A stretch of DNA of 64,000 nucleotides from Trinickia terrae (GTDB lineage Bacteria > Pseudomonadota > Gammaproteobacteria > Burkholderiales > Burkholderiaceae), in the NCBI RefSeq assembly GCF_005144415.1, contig NZ_SWJE01000005.1, forward strand, positions 348,134 to 412,133, read 5' to 3'. Under the pieces are notes generated by a model. It had not been told where the DNA came from. It saw only the letters and a list, made by a program, of their open reading frames with translations, and searched no databases. Both the position numbers and the translations under genes were made by a program. Below are positions 19,170-26,596 of the stretch, piece by piece (position 1 is the first letter of the stretch; every line of letters starts with the position of its first letter).

Positions 19170-19499
19170 GTGGAAAAGATATTTATTGTGCCGTTTCATA
19201 TTACGCGGATGGAGTCGTCGATAATGCCTCCGAGCCTTGCGGGGGCATACGTAAGCTGCTATGCCTCTGGCCGGGACTATGCTGAGGCTACGGAGAAGTG
19301 TTTGAAGAAGCTCGTGGCGGATGGCCTGAATCCGCTAGAGGTTCTCCAGCCTATCCATGAAATGAAATTGGAAGACTGGGCACGGCATGTGAGTGAGGTA
19401 TGGAGGGATCAGGCTGACTCCTTGCCCGATCAGGCGGCGTTCGAAGAGGCGATTAAGAGCGATGCGGTGGTGTATGGCCCATTCGGTTCTTATACTTAA
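19170..19499 (+). CDS. Probable immunity protein for orphan toxin B
   Basis: This 109-residue acidic protein starts at GTG 19170, one base after the toxin-module stop. ATG codons at 19165 and 19168 are in another frame. It shows no signal peptide or membrane segment. The sequence (for example LAGAYVSCYASGRDYAEATE followed by helices) looks like a compact alpha/beta cytoplasmic protein, fitting an immunity protein for a cytoplasmic enzyme toxin. Its GC content is lower than that of the genome around it. The role is inferred from position only. No named Imm family was recognised with confidence. Confidence 0.6.
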   Translation: MEKIFIVPFHITRMESSIMPPSLAGAYVSCYASGRDYAEATEKCLKKLVADGLNPLEVLQPIHEMKLEDWARHVSEVWRDQADSLPDQAAFEEAIKSDAVVYGPFGSYT

Positions 19500-19530
19500 A
19501 GCCGTTTAATTGTTTGACGCGTGTGTGACC

Positions 19531-20133
19531 CTACGGATGATAAATACTCGATTGGTATTGCTCTTCCTGGGGTAGCATCCGCCGAGCTTCTTCAAACCTG
19601 TTGACGTTGACTAGCGCATGAATGTCATGCGCTAGTGGCGTCACATCTGTTATGTGCTGTATCCATTCATTCACGTAGAGATCGACGGCCTGTTTGCTCA
19701 GACCAATTTGAATTGCACGATGCGTTTGCGGCTGTAGCAGCAGATCTCGTTCAGGGTCCCACTGAATGCGCACGGGCGCATTCTCCTTCACACGCTGCCA
19801 TTCTTCCTGGCTCATCGACTCGCCTGGATGGCTCGGACAGCTATGGGCCAATGCCCACTCGAAGCCTTCGTGCGAAATATCGATTGCCAGGATGCGGGCT
19901 TGCCCGGCGTCTTTGAGCCCCCAGCCGGAGCGGTACATCATCCACAGGAATGACGGTTTAATCCACGTCATTCGCTCCATCTTGAACGGTGGTGAAGCGA
20001 ACGTTCCGCGCGCCAGTGCGGCATCGGCGATTTCGTTTGAGTAAGCCTGGTAGACGCGGATCGTTCTGTCGTCGTACATGGCGCGAATTTGACGGAGTGG
20101 CGGCGTTACGGTTGGTAGTTCCTGACTGAGCAT
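19531..20133 (-). CDS. DUF4291 domain protein
   Basis: This 200-residue protein matches the DUF4291 family along its length, with the hallmark segments YDDRTIRVYQAYSNEIAD, RMTWIKPSFLWMMYRSGWG and ILAIDISHEGFEWAL. The family is widespread and has no established biochemical role. The start at 20133 (MLSQELP) reproduces the family's usual short lead-in before the YDD segment. It lies convergent to orphan immunity B and appears to interrupt the usual toxin-immunity-terminator-symE order of this locus. No signal peptide is present, so it is presumably cytoplasmic. Confidence 0.9.
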   Translation of the reverse strand: MLSQELPTVTPPLRQIRAMYDDRTIRVYQAYSNEIADAALARGTFASPPFKMERMTWIKPSFLWMMYRSGWGLKDAGQARILAIDISHEGFEWALAHSCPSHPGESMSQEEWQRVKENAPVRIQWDPERDLLLQPQTHRAIQIGLSKQAVDLYVNEWIQHITDVTPLAHDIHALVNVNRFEEARRMLPQEEQYQSSIYHP

Positions 20134-20149
20134 GTGCGTATATGGAAAG

Positions 20150-20171
20150 AGGGGCCGCGTGAGCGGCCCCT
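20150..20171. terminator. GC-rich hairpin before symE
   Basis: A perfect 9-bp stem (aggggccgc / gcggcccct) with loop gtga lies at 20150-20171, followed by ggtgctttta. It stands just downstream of the minus-strand symE and just upstream of the DUF4291 start, so it can act as the symE terminator. It shares its core and its right flank (gtgctttta) with the hairpin at 28714. Confidence 0.6.
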
Positions 20172-20178
20172 GGTGCTT

Positions 20179-20406
20179 TTATGCGGCGGTGATGATGAGC
20201 CGCCCGTGTTCAACGGTGACGCGCACCCGTTGATGAGGTTTGAACCCTGCTTGCTCGATCCACCGTCCGGCGAGCTTGAGCCAGGGGAAGGTCGGCGGTG
20301 TTGTGCGGCGTGGCGCGGTTGTGAGCGGTCGATATCGCCGTGATTGCTGAACGGTCACGAATCGCTCGGCGAGCGGCGAACCTGCTTTAACATTGGTGTT
20401 AGCCAT
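20179..20406 (-). CDS. SymE-like toxin protein
   Basis: This 75-residue protein has the SymE-type swapped-hairpin core: PWLKLAGRWIEQAGF, then RVRVTVEHGRLIIT. SymE of E. coli is a type I toxin that condenses nucleoids and affects RNA, controlled by the antisense RNA SymR. The start at 20406 (MANTNVKAG) is chosen because GGAGG stands eight bases upstream. An upstream in-frame ATG at 20466 has no such site. A broken paralogue lies at 28744. No SymR equivalent could be identified. SymE-type genes are common next to Rhs cassettes in Burkholderiaceae, and here two follow the same type of hairpin. Confidence 0.85.
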   Translation of the reverse strand: MANTNVKAGSPLAERFVTVQQSRRYRPLTTAPRRTTPPTFPWLKLAGRWIEQAGFKPHQRVRVTVEHGRLIITAA

Positions 20407-20488
20407 GGTCAGTTCCTCCGTTGAACTGGTGGTGGTCAGCGGGCCGTAAGTGTTGGTAGCACTCATGGCCCGCGCTTTTACTTCCCTG

Positions 20489-20836
20489 TCATCTCGCCAT
20501 CAGCTTCGCCATTTGCGAGCGTTTGACGAGACTGTCCATCAGGACGATCAGTGCTTGCTGGTCTTCGTCCGAAAGCAAATCCATTTGTTCATAAAGCGCG
20601 TGCAACTGCGGATTGTGGATGCGCGGCTCAGCGAGTGGTTCGAGCCCAACCAGCGCATCGACACTGGTTTGCAGTACCTGCGCGATGCGGACCACCGCAT
20701 CGAGTTGCGGCAGCGATGCGCCGCGCTCCCAGCGGTTATAGACGCGTCTATCAACAGATAGCAGTTCAGCTAAACGAGCCTGTGTCATCTGCCGTGCTTC
20801 GCGTGAGGCACGTAGACGAGCGGCGAACTCTTCCAT
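20489..20836 (-). CDS. XRE-family transcriptional regulator
   Basis: This is a 115-residue protein with an N-terminal Cro/CI-type helix-turn-helix: FAARLRASREARQMTQARLA, then LLSVDRRVYNRWERGASLP. A helical C-terminal part (LYEQMDLLSDEDQQALIVLM) probably serves dimerisation. The start at 20836 (MEEFAARL) gives the normal HTH lead-in. A longer frame to 20875 exists. It is divergent from the primase gene, and the spacer between them carries dyad sequences, so it probably represses itself and the primase module. Confidence 0.85.
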   Translation of the reverse strand: MEEFAARLRASREARQMTQARLAELLSVDRRVYNRWERGASLPQLDAVVRIAQVLQTSVDALVGLEPLAEPRIHNPQLHALYEQMDLLSDEDQQALIVLMDSLVKRSQMAKLMAR

Positions 20837-20913
20837 GTTGTTCTCGCATAACCAGGAATGAAGGGATGCGGTCATTGTAAGAACCGCATGGAAGCTGAGT
20901 GCTTGATGGCTAT

Positions 20914-20943
20914 ATTGTAGTTAACAATATGTGCTACTACAAT
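20914..20943. promoter_or_regulatory. Overlapping dyads between regulator and primase (operator candidate)
   Basis: The 8-bp arms attgtagt (20914-20921) and actacaat (20936-20943) form an inverted repeat. Nested inside is attgt (20914-20918) paired with acaat (20924-20928). The site lies in the AT-rich divergent spacer between the XRE gene and the primase gene, the expected place for a Cro/CI-type operator. Confidence 0.5.
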
Positions 20944-20978
20944 GTCTATTGACAGGTTTTTAGCCAAAGGACGGATAG

Positions 20979-23882
20979 ATGGGTCGCATTCCTGAGTCGG
21001 AGCTGGAGCGCTTGAAGGCCGAAGTGTCGGTCGAGCAGCTGGTGCGATCACACGGCATCGATCTGGTGAAGTCGGGCAAGGACTGGCGCGGGCGGTGTCC
21101 GTTTCATGAGGATTCGACGCCGTCGCTGGTGGTGACGCCGTCGAAAAACCTGTGGCACTGCTTCGGCTGCGGGGTGAGCGGTGGCCCGGTGGATTGGGCG
21201 ATGAAGGCCAACGGGATCTCGTTCCGGCACGCGGTGGAGTTGCTGCGGGAGGGCATTCCCTCTTTAGCGGCTAAAGCCGGGGCGTCACGGACCACGGTGC
21301 GGGCGTTGGAGTCGCCGGTATCGATGAGCGCGGATGACGCGGCGCTGTTGGCGCAGGTGGTCGATTACTACCACCAGACCTTGAAGGCTTCGCCCGAGGC
21401 GCTGACGTACCTGGAGCGACGCGGGATTGCGGCGGCTGTCGATCACTTCAAGCTGGGCTACGCGAACCGGACGTTGGGTTTGCGTCTGCCAGAAAAGAAC
21501 CGCGAGGCGGGCGCGGCGATCCGCACGCGCTTGCAAGCGGTGGGCGTGATTCGTGAGAGCGGGCATGAGCACTTGAACGGGTGCGTGGTGTTCCCGTGGT
21601 TCGATGAGGCGGGCTGTGTAGCGGGCCTGTACGGCCGCAAGATCGTGGAGAACCAGGCAAAGAACCTGCCGAAGCACCTGTACTTGCCGGGTCCGAGGCG
21701 TGGCGTGTTCAACGCGGAAGGCTTGCGCGGTCAGACGGAAGTGATCGTGTGCGAGGCGCTCATCGACGCATTGACGTTCTGGTGTGCGGGGCTCACGAAC
21801 GTGACGGCGGCGTATGGGGTGGAAGGATTCACGGACGATCACCTGACGCTCTCGAAGGATGAAGGCGTTGAGCGTGTGGTGATTGCTTATGACCGAGACG
21901 AGGCGGGCGATGGGGCGGCTGTGAAGCTGGCCGAACGGCTGATGGCCGAAGGCATCGGCTGCTATCGGATGACGTTGCCGCACGGGCTCGATGTGAACGA
22001 ATACGCGCTGAAGGTGACGCCGGCGGCGAAGAGCCTCGCGCACTTGGTGAGAAGCTCGGCGTGGATGGGCCAAGGCGCAGCGCCGGCGCGCGAACTACCG
22101 ATGTCGCCGAAAACTGCCTCCTCTTTAGCCGCTAAAAAAGAGCCGGAACCCGAGCCGACGCCGGCCGCAGCGGCAAGCGTGGCGCCGGCGCTGGATATCC
22201 CGTGTGAAGTGAGTGAAACGGAGGTGGTGTTCACGCTGGGCGCAGTGCGCTATCGCGTACGCGGGTTCGATGCGAAGGCGCAAGGGGCGTTGAAGGTGAA
22301 CGTGCTGGCCACAAGTGGCGAGCGGTTCCACGTCGACACGCTGGACCTGTACCACGCGAAGGCGCGGGCGTCTTACATCGCGCGGGCCGCGGCCGAGCTG
22401 CGGCTCACAGAGGACGCGGTGAAGGCGGACATGGGCCGCATGCTGCTGAAGCTGGAGATGTTGCAGGCGCAAGCGGCTGCGCCGACTGAGACGGCAGCGA
22501 TGACGGAATTCGAGCGCGAGCAGGCGCTCGCGCTGCTGCGTGAACCGGACTTGCTCGCGCGGATCGTGGTCGACTTCGCGGCGTGCGGCGTGGTGGGGGA
22601 GGAGACCAACAAGCTGGTGGGGTATCTGGCGGCCGTCTCCAGAAAACTCGATACACCGTTGGCGGTGGTGATTCAGAGTTCGAGCGCGGCGGGCAAGAGC
22701 TCCCTGATGGATGCGGTGCTGGCGTTCGTGCCGGAAGAGGAGCGGATCAAGTACAGCGCGATGACGGGCCAGAGCTTGTTCTACATGGGCGAGACGAACC
22801 TCAAGCACAAGGTGCTGGCGATCTGCGAAGAGGAAGGCGCGAGCCGCGCGGCGTATGCCTTGAAGCTGTTGCAAAGCGATGATGAGTTGACCATTGCGAG
22901 CACGGGCAAGGACGCGACGACGGGCAATCTGGTGACGCAGGAATACCGGGTAGAAGGGCCGGTGTCGATCATGCTGACGACGACGGCGATCGAGATCGAT
23001 GAGGAGCTGTTGAACCGGTGCCTGATTCTGACGGTGGACGAAGGGCGCGAGCAGACCGAGGCGATTCACCGTTTGCAGCGCCAGAAACGCACGCTGGAGG
23101 GCTTGAAGTTGAAGCAACAGAAGCAGAGCGTGCTGGGCCTGCATCGCAACGCGCAGCGGCTGTTAAAACCGCTGGCGGTGGTGAATCCCTACGCGGACCA
23201 GTTGACGTTTCTATCGGACAAGACGCGCATGCGGCGCGACCATGAAAAGTACCTCACCCTCATCGACACGATTGCTTTGCTGCACCAGTACCAGCGGGAA
23301 GTGAAGACGGTTGCGCACGCGGGCGGGGAGTTGACGTACATCGAGGCGACGGCGAGCGACATCGAAAGCGCGAACCGGTTGGTGCATGAGGTGCTGGGGC
23401 GCAGCCTGGACGAGTTGCCGCCGGTGACGCGCCGCGTGCTGGAAGCGATCGTTGCGGCGGTGAAGGCGAAGCCCGTGCCGCGCGAGTCGGTGCGCTTCAG
23501 CCGCCGCGAGGTGCGCGAGTGGACGGGGCAGGGAGATACGCCGTTGCGCAAACACTTGGAGCGCTTGGTCGAGCTCGAATATCTGCTGATGCATCGAGGA
23601 CAACGCGGGCAGAGCTTCGAATACGAGTTGATCTATGACGGCAATGGGACGGGAGAGGGGCACCTGTCGGGGCTGCTGGATGTGACTACGATTGCGAGTT
23701 CGCTCCCCTCGAATGGCGAGTTCGCCCCCGGTTCGCTCGGCCAACGCTCGGCCAAAACTCCCTCAACGCTCCCCGAGGCAAATCCCGCTGATCGAGCGCG
23801 GGCAAGGGCAAGCGCGAATAGGGTGGGAGCGAGTGCGAGAACGCACGTCTCGGTACAAACCGGGGATCGTGCGTCGTACTGA
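20979..23882 (+). CDS. DNA primase/helicase-like protein (CHC2, Toprim, ATPase)
   Basis: This 967-residue protein belongs to the class carried by mobile elements. The N-terminus has a CHC2 zinc finger with C40, H43, C61 and C64 (CPFH...CFGC). A Toprim domain follows, with VIVCEALIDALTFW at about 253 and the acidic AYDRDEAGDG at about 300. A linker rich in P, E and A comes near 380-400. An ATPase-like domain has SSSAAGKSSL (Walker A-like, about 566) and later a segment ICEEEGASRAAY. It would prime replication of the element and possibly unwind DNA. The start at 20979 follows the AAAGGA ribosome site. It ends 8 bases before the convergent hicB. It is much longer than chromosomal DnaG and lacks the usual DnaB-binding tail. 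Confidence 0.85.
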   Translation: MGRIPESELERLKAEVSVEQLVRSHGIDLVKSGKDWRGRCPFHEDSTPSLVVTPSKNLWHCFGCGVSGGPVDWAMKANGISFRHAVELLREGIPSLAAKAGASRTTVRALESPVSMSADDAALLAQVVDYYHQTLKASPEALTYLERRGIAAAVDHFKLGYANRTLGLRLPEKNREAGAAIRTRLQAVGVIRESGHEHLNGCVVFPWFDEAGCVAGLYGRKIVENQAKNLPKHLYLPGPRRGVFNAEGLRGQTEVIVCEALIDALTFWCAGLTNVTAAYGVEGFTDDHLTLSKDEGVERVVIAYDRDEAGDGAAVKLAERLMAEGIGCYRMTLPHGLDVNEYALKVTPAAKSLAHLVRSSAWMGQGAAPARELPMSPKTASSLAAKKEPEPEPTPAAAASVAPALDIPCEVSETEVVFTLGAVRYRVRGFDAKAQGALKVNVLATSGERFHVDTLDLYHAKARASYIARAAAELRLTEDAVKADMGRMLLKLEMLQAQAAAPTETAAMTEFEREQALALLREPDLLARIVVDFAACGVVGEETNKLVGYLAAVSRKLDTPLAVVIQSSSAAGKSSLMDAVLAFVPEEERIKYSAMTGQSLFYMGETNLKHKVLAICEEEGASRAAYALKLLQSDDELTIASTGKDATTGNLVTQEYRVEGPVSIMLTTTAIEIDEELLNRCLILTVDEGREQTEAIHRLQRQKRTLEGLKLKQQKQSVLGLHRNAQRLLKPLAVVNPYADQLTFLSDKTRMRRDHEKYLTLIDTIALLHQYQREVKTVAHAGGELTYIEATASDIESANRLVHEVLGRSLDELPPVTRRVLEAIVAAVKAKPVPRESVRFSRREVREWTGQGDTPLRKHLERLVELEYLLMHRGQRGQSFEYELIYDGNGTGEGHLSGLLDVTTIASSLPSNGEFAPGSLGQRSAKTPSTLPEANPADRARARASANRVGASARTHVSVQTGDRASY

Positions 23883-23890
23883 TATTGCGA

Positions 23891-24229
23891 TCAGGCCATG
23901 ACCTCATGCTCGATGGCGCGCTCGATGAGTTGGTTAAGGCTGATGCCTTCGGCTGCGGCGGCTTCGACGGCGCGCGCATGAAGCTCGGGATTGATGCGCG
24001 CGTTGAACCTGCCGGAGAAATGGCGGACAGGATCGATGCCGTTCTCCTCGCAGACTTCGAGGAAGGTCGCCAGGGAGCGCGCGCCTTCGGCCTTGAGGGT
24101 GGGGATGTCGCTGGCGTAGAAGTTGGCGCCGCCGTTCAGGCCGAGGAATTCGCCGCGCAGCATATCGGTCTCGGGATCGTAGGTGACGACGGCGCGATAG
24201 TTGGCGATGGTCAGGATGTTGATGTTCAT
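23891..24229 (-). CDS. hicB: HicB-family antitoxin
   Basis: This 112-residue protein has the partial RNase-H-like HicB core (YRAVVTYDPETDMLRGEFLG, then TLKAEGARSLATFLEVCEEN). The C-terminal ribbon-helix-helix part is FNARINPELHARAVEAAAAE followed by SLNQLIERAI, for DNA binding and autoregulation. The start at 24229 (MNINILTI) overlaps the hicA stop as ATGA, which settles it over the longer frame to 24256. The toxin-first order hicA-hicB is the usual one. It would neutralise HicA and repress the pair. Confidence 0.9.
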   Translation of the reverse strand: MNINILTIANYRAVVTYDPETDMLRGEFLGLNGGANFYASDIPTLKAEGARSLATFLEVCEENGIDPVRHFSGRFNARINPELHARAVEAAAAEGISLNQLIERAIEHEVMA

Positions 24230-24480
24230 GGTTTTACTCCGTTGGATTCGAGCCATCTGCGGATGCTGGCGACGGCGCCTTTATCGGTGGTCGGTCGGGT
24301 ATGCGGGCGGTGGAAGACCTGCACCTGCTCGAATAGGACGACCGCGATTCGGGAGCCCTCGCGCTCGGAGATCTCGGCGCCGAGCGCGATAAAGAGCGCT
24401 TCGATGTCGGCCCATCGGATGTTGGCGGAGACGGGTCGCGCAAAGATGAGTTCCAGGGTCTTGAGGTGGGCTCGTTTCAT
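24226..24480 (-). CDS. hicA: HicA-family mRNA interferase toxin
   Basis: This 84-residue protein has the small double-stranded-RNA-binding-like fold of HicA. HicA proteins cleave mRNA independently of ribosomes and use a conserved histidine. Here VFHRPHTRPTTDKGAVASIR holds the characteristic HxPHP-like segment, with HTRP in place of the commoner HPRP. The start is ATG at 24480. No Shine-Dalgarno sequence is visible in front, but the repeat agtacca occurs twice just upstream (within 24484-24504) and is a candidate operator for HicB. Confidence 0.88.
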   Translation of the reverse strand: MKRAHLKTLELIFARPVSANIRWADIEALFIALGAEISEREGSRIAVVLFEQVQVFHRPHTRPTTDKGAVASIRRWLESNGVKP

Positions 24481-24737
24481 GGGGAGATGGTACTACAAAA
24501 TGGTACTGGTTGGTGTGGTGTGATGTGGTGCTGTTCGCGATAGCGGGTAAGGCGGTGGTCTTCTCTCTTGGCGGCCTTCGACGGGGCAACGTGTGGCGAG
24601 GCGCAGAGAGAAGAAGAGCGGGCCTGTGGCCCGAGGGATAAGGAAAGTCCAGCGGCCTGCGGCCGAGGAGCTGGAGGGGCCGGGGGTAAATCGTCTGCCG
24701 GCCGCCGCCCTGGCGGGCGTCGACCGTCAGCCGATTT

Positions 24738-24836
24738 AACATAACGCGTGGCAATTAGCACCGGTTTGCGGGTCGCCCAGCGGTTCATAAGGGTTGCCGC
24801 GGCCGGCCCGCAAACCGGTGCTAATTGGCGTTATGT
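24738..24836. repeat. 99-bp imperfect inverted repeat with 4-nt bulge
   Basis: The left arm 24739-24772 and right arm 24807-24836 are complementary over 30 bp. The only difference is four extra bases (gtgg at 24748-24751) in the left arm: acataacgc + caattagcaccggtttgcgg(g) on one side, and the exact complement on the other. The loop of about 34 bases is GC-rich. The long hairpin with extrahelical bases and outer AAC/GTT ends resembles integron attC sites or single-strand recombination and replication origins. The R-box consensus is matched only imperfectly. Confidence 0.7.
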
Positions 24837-25235
24837 CTGGCGCCCCCGGCCCAAGTGTGGCGCCAAGGCGCAAGCGTATTCCAGGGCCGCATGCGCGGCC
24901 AAGGCGTGGAGCACGAAGTAAAGCGAAGTCAGTGCGCTGCGCGCAAAGGGTTGAGCCCCGCCCGCCCCGAGCCAGTCAGCCGGTCCGGGGTCGCGCCGCG
25001 TTGCGTCGCTCCTACCCGGCCCGTCTGCCTGTCTCTCCCGTCCGCCCCCAAGGGGCTCCCCATTCAGCGCCGCGCTGCGGCGAAAGCAAAAGCTACGCAA
25101 AGGCGCGGTTTGGTATGCGGTGCAAGCCGCCATGTCGTCTTGCACCGCACACCCGAGCGTGTGAACCCCATCGCCGTCAAGGCCAAGCCCTACGGGCGCG
25201 CGTTGCGCGGCCTTGACGGGTTCGGGCGTGGTGGC

Positions 25236-25277
25236 AAACGTAACCCACGGGGAACGTTAAACGTAACCCACAGGGCA
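25236..25277 (+). repeat. Two direct repeats (iteron-like)
   Basis: aaacgtaacccac occurs at 25236 and again at 25259, each followed by (a/g)ggg. The 23-base spacing is close to two helical turns. A perfect palindrome (25299-25315) follows. This lies 150-190 bases before the recombinase start. It may bind a regulator, the recombinase or a replication protein. Confidence 0.5.
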
Positions 25278-25422
25278 CCTCATTGAGAGAGGAAGGCTGC
25301 GTTACTGAGTAACGCGGCGGTATGCGTGCGCCGTATTGCGCCGGGGTTGCCGCGCTGCGCGCGTCAACCCCGGCGAGCCAGCGGCGAAGAAGTGAGTGAT
25401 CAACCAGGGAGGAATAAAAAAG

Positions 25423-26496
25423 ATGAGCGAGAAGCAAGGGGCCGCAGCCGCGGCTAAGAAGGCGAGGCGTCCGGCGAGGCATCGCAAGCACGGCTTGCAT
25501 CAATGGTGGGATCGAGGGCGTAAGGCCACGCCGCGCGAGGCGCATCCGTTGATGGAGTACGTGCTGCGTTACTTGGAGTGGCGCCGGGTGACCGGGGCGA
25601 GCTCGCGCACGGCGAGCTCGATCGATCAATTGTTGACGATGTTCGTGGACTGGTGCGCGGTGCGCGGCATCAGTGAACCGCGCGAGTTCACGCGCTCGGT
25701 GCTGGAGACGTATCAGCGCTATCTGTTTCTGACGCGCAAGGCCGACGGCGAGGCGCTGTCGACCGGCTCGCAGTTGCTGCGCCTACGGGCCGTGCGGGGT
25801 TGGTGCGCGTGGCTGGCGCGCGAGCGGATCATCGAGCACAACGCGGCGGCCGACTTGATCTTACCGCGCGAGCCCAAGACCTTACCCAAGTTCGTGCCGA
25901 GCGTGGCGCAGATCGAGCGGATGATGGCGCAGGCGGACTTGAGCGAGGTGACCGGCGCGCGCGATCGGGCGATTCTGGAGGTGCTGTACAGCACGGGCAT
26001 GCGGGCGATGGAGCTGTGCGGCTTGAGCCTGGCCGATGTGGATCTCGAACAAGGCACGGTGTGGATACGGCAGGGCAAGGGCCGCAAAGATCGATTCATT
26101 CCGCTGGGTGCGCGAGCGGCGTATTGGGTGCAGCGCTATCAGGCCGAAGTGCGCCCGCTGTTGGCGACGCGAGCGGATGAATGGGCGCTGTTTCTGACCG
26201 ATTACGGGCAGCCGTACCGGTCCAATCGTCTGGGTTATATCGTGCGCCGGTATATGGCGCTGGCCGGTTGCGCTGAGGGCTCGTGCCATGCGCTGCGGCA
26301 CGCGTGCGCGACGCACATGCTGGAGAACGGGGCGGATATCCGGTTCATTCAGGCGCTGTTGGGGTACGCGACGCTGTCGACGACGCAGATTTACACGCGG
26401 GTGGTCATTGGCAAGCTCAAGGAGGTTCACGCGGCTACGCACCCTGCGCGGATGGGCGAGGTGAACGAAGGCGTGCGCGAGGGTCTGGAGGGCTAA
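25423..26496 (+). CDS. Tyrosine recombinase (XerC/D-like)
   Basis: This 357-residue protein has an N-terminal SAM-like core-binding domain (MEYVLRYLEWRRVTGASSRT region) and a C-terminal catalytic domain. The catalytic residues are visible: first Arg in STGMRAMELCGL (about 194), HALRH (about 289-293) and nucleophile Tyr in STTQIYTRV (about 323). The usual LGH before the nucleophile reads LGY here, so one histidine of the active-site set is replaced. The start at 25423 is fixed by GGGAGGA ten bases upstream. It would integrate or excise the island. Candidate sites are the inverted repeats on either side of the gene. Confidence 0.88.
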   Translation: MSEKQGAAAAAKKARRPARHRKHGLHQWWDRGRKATPREAHPLMEYVLRYLEWRRVTGASSRTASSIDQLLTMFVDWCAVRGISEPREFTRSVLETYQRYLFLTRKADGEALSTGSQLLRLRAVRGWCAWLARERIIEHNAAADLILPREPKTLPKFVPSVAQIERMMAQADLSEVTGARDRAILEVLYSTGMRAMELCGLSLADVDLEQGTVWIRQGKGRKDRFIPLGARAAYWVQRYQAEVRPLLATRADEWALFLTDYGQPYRSNRLGYIVRRYMALAGCAEGSCHALRHACATHMLENGADIRFIQALLGYATLSTTQIYTRVVIGKLKEVHAATHPARMGEVNEGVREGLEG

Positions 26497-26520
26497 AAAG
26501 CGCGTCTAGGGTAAAAATAG

Positions 26521-26568
26521 GCGAAGCCTTATAGAGGGTGCGCAAAGCCTTGTGCTATAAGGCTTCGC
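26521..26568. repeat. Perfect 14-bp inverted repeat behind the recombinase
   Basis: gcgaagccttatag (26521-26534) and ctataaggcttcgc (26555-26568) are exact complements with a 20-base spacer. The spacer itself contains a diverged copy of the left arm (gcaaagccttgtg). It lies 24 bases after the recombinase stop and 40 bases before the start of Rhs copy C. It may be the recombinase terminator or its attachment site. Confidence 0.55.
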
Positions 26569-26596
26569 GGGCATCGGAGGAGGATGTCGCGTCGGG

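Larger units (their letters stand above)
24481..25422. other. Structured non-coding region of the mobile island
   Basis: This 940-base stretch has no supported gene. The small frames in it are composition-driven and lack family features. It holds the hicA promoter, a hairpin with arms cttctctct (24560-24568) and agagagaag (24605-24613), several GC-rich palindromes, a long imperfect inverted repeat at 24738-24836, two 23-bp-spaced direct repeats at 25236 and 25259, a palindrome gcgttactgagtaacgc at 25299-25315 and the recombinase ribosome site. Such density of structure between a primase and a recombinase suggests replication or recombination sites. Confidence 0.55.

Noticed and set aside
24738-24836. 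A definite integron attC site
   Set aside because: The R-box consensus is matched with mismatches, no IntI-type integrase is recognised and no cassette array is seen. It is kept as attC-like only.
24794-25629. Several 100-150-codon frames in the non-coding part of the island
   Set aside because: They overlap one another on both strands, are rich in Arg/Ala/Pro and carry no conserved motif. The region is better explained as structured DNA.
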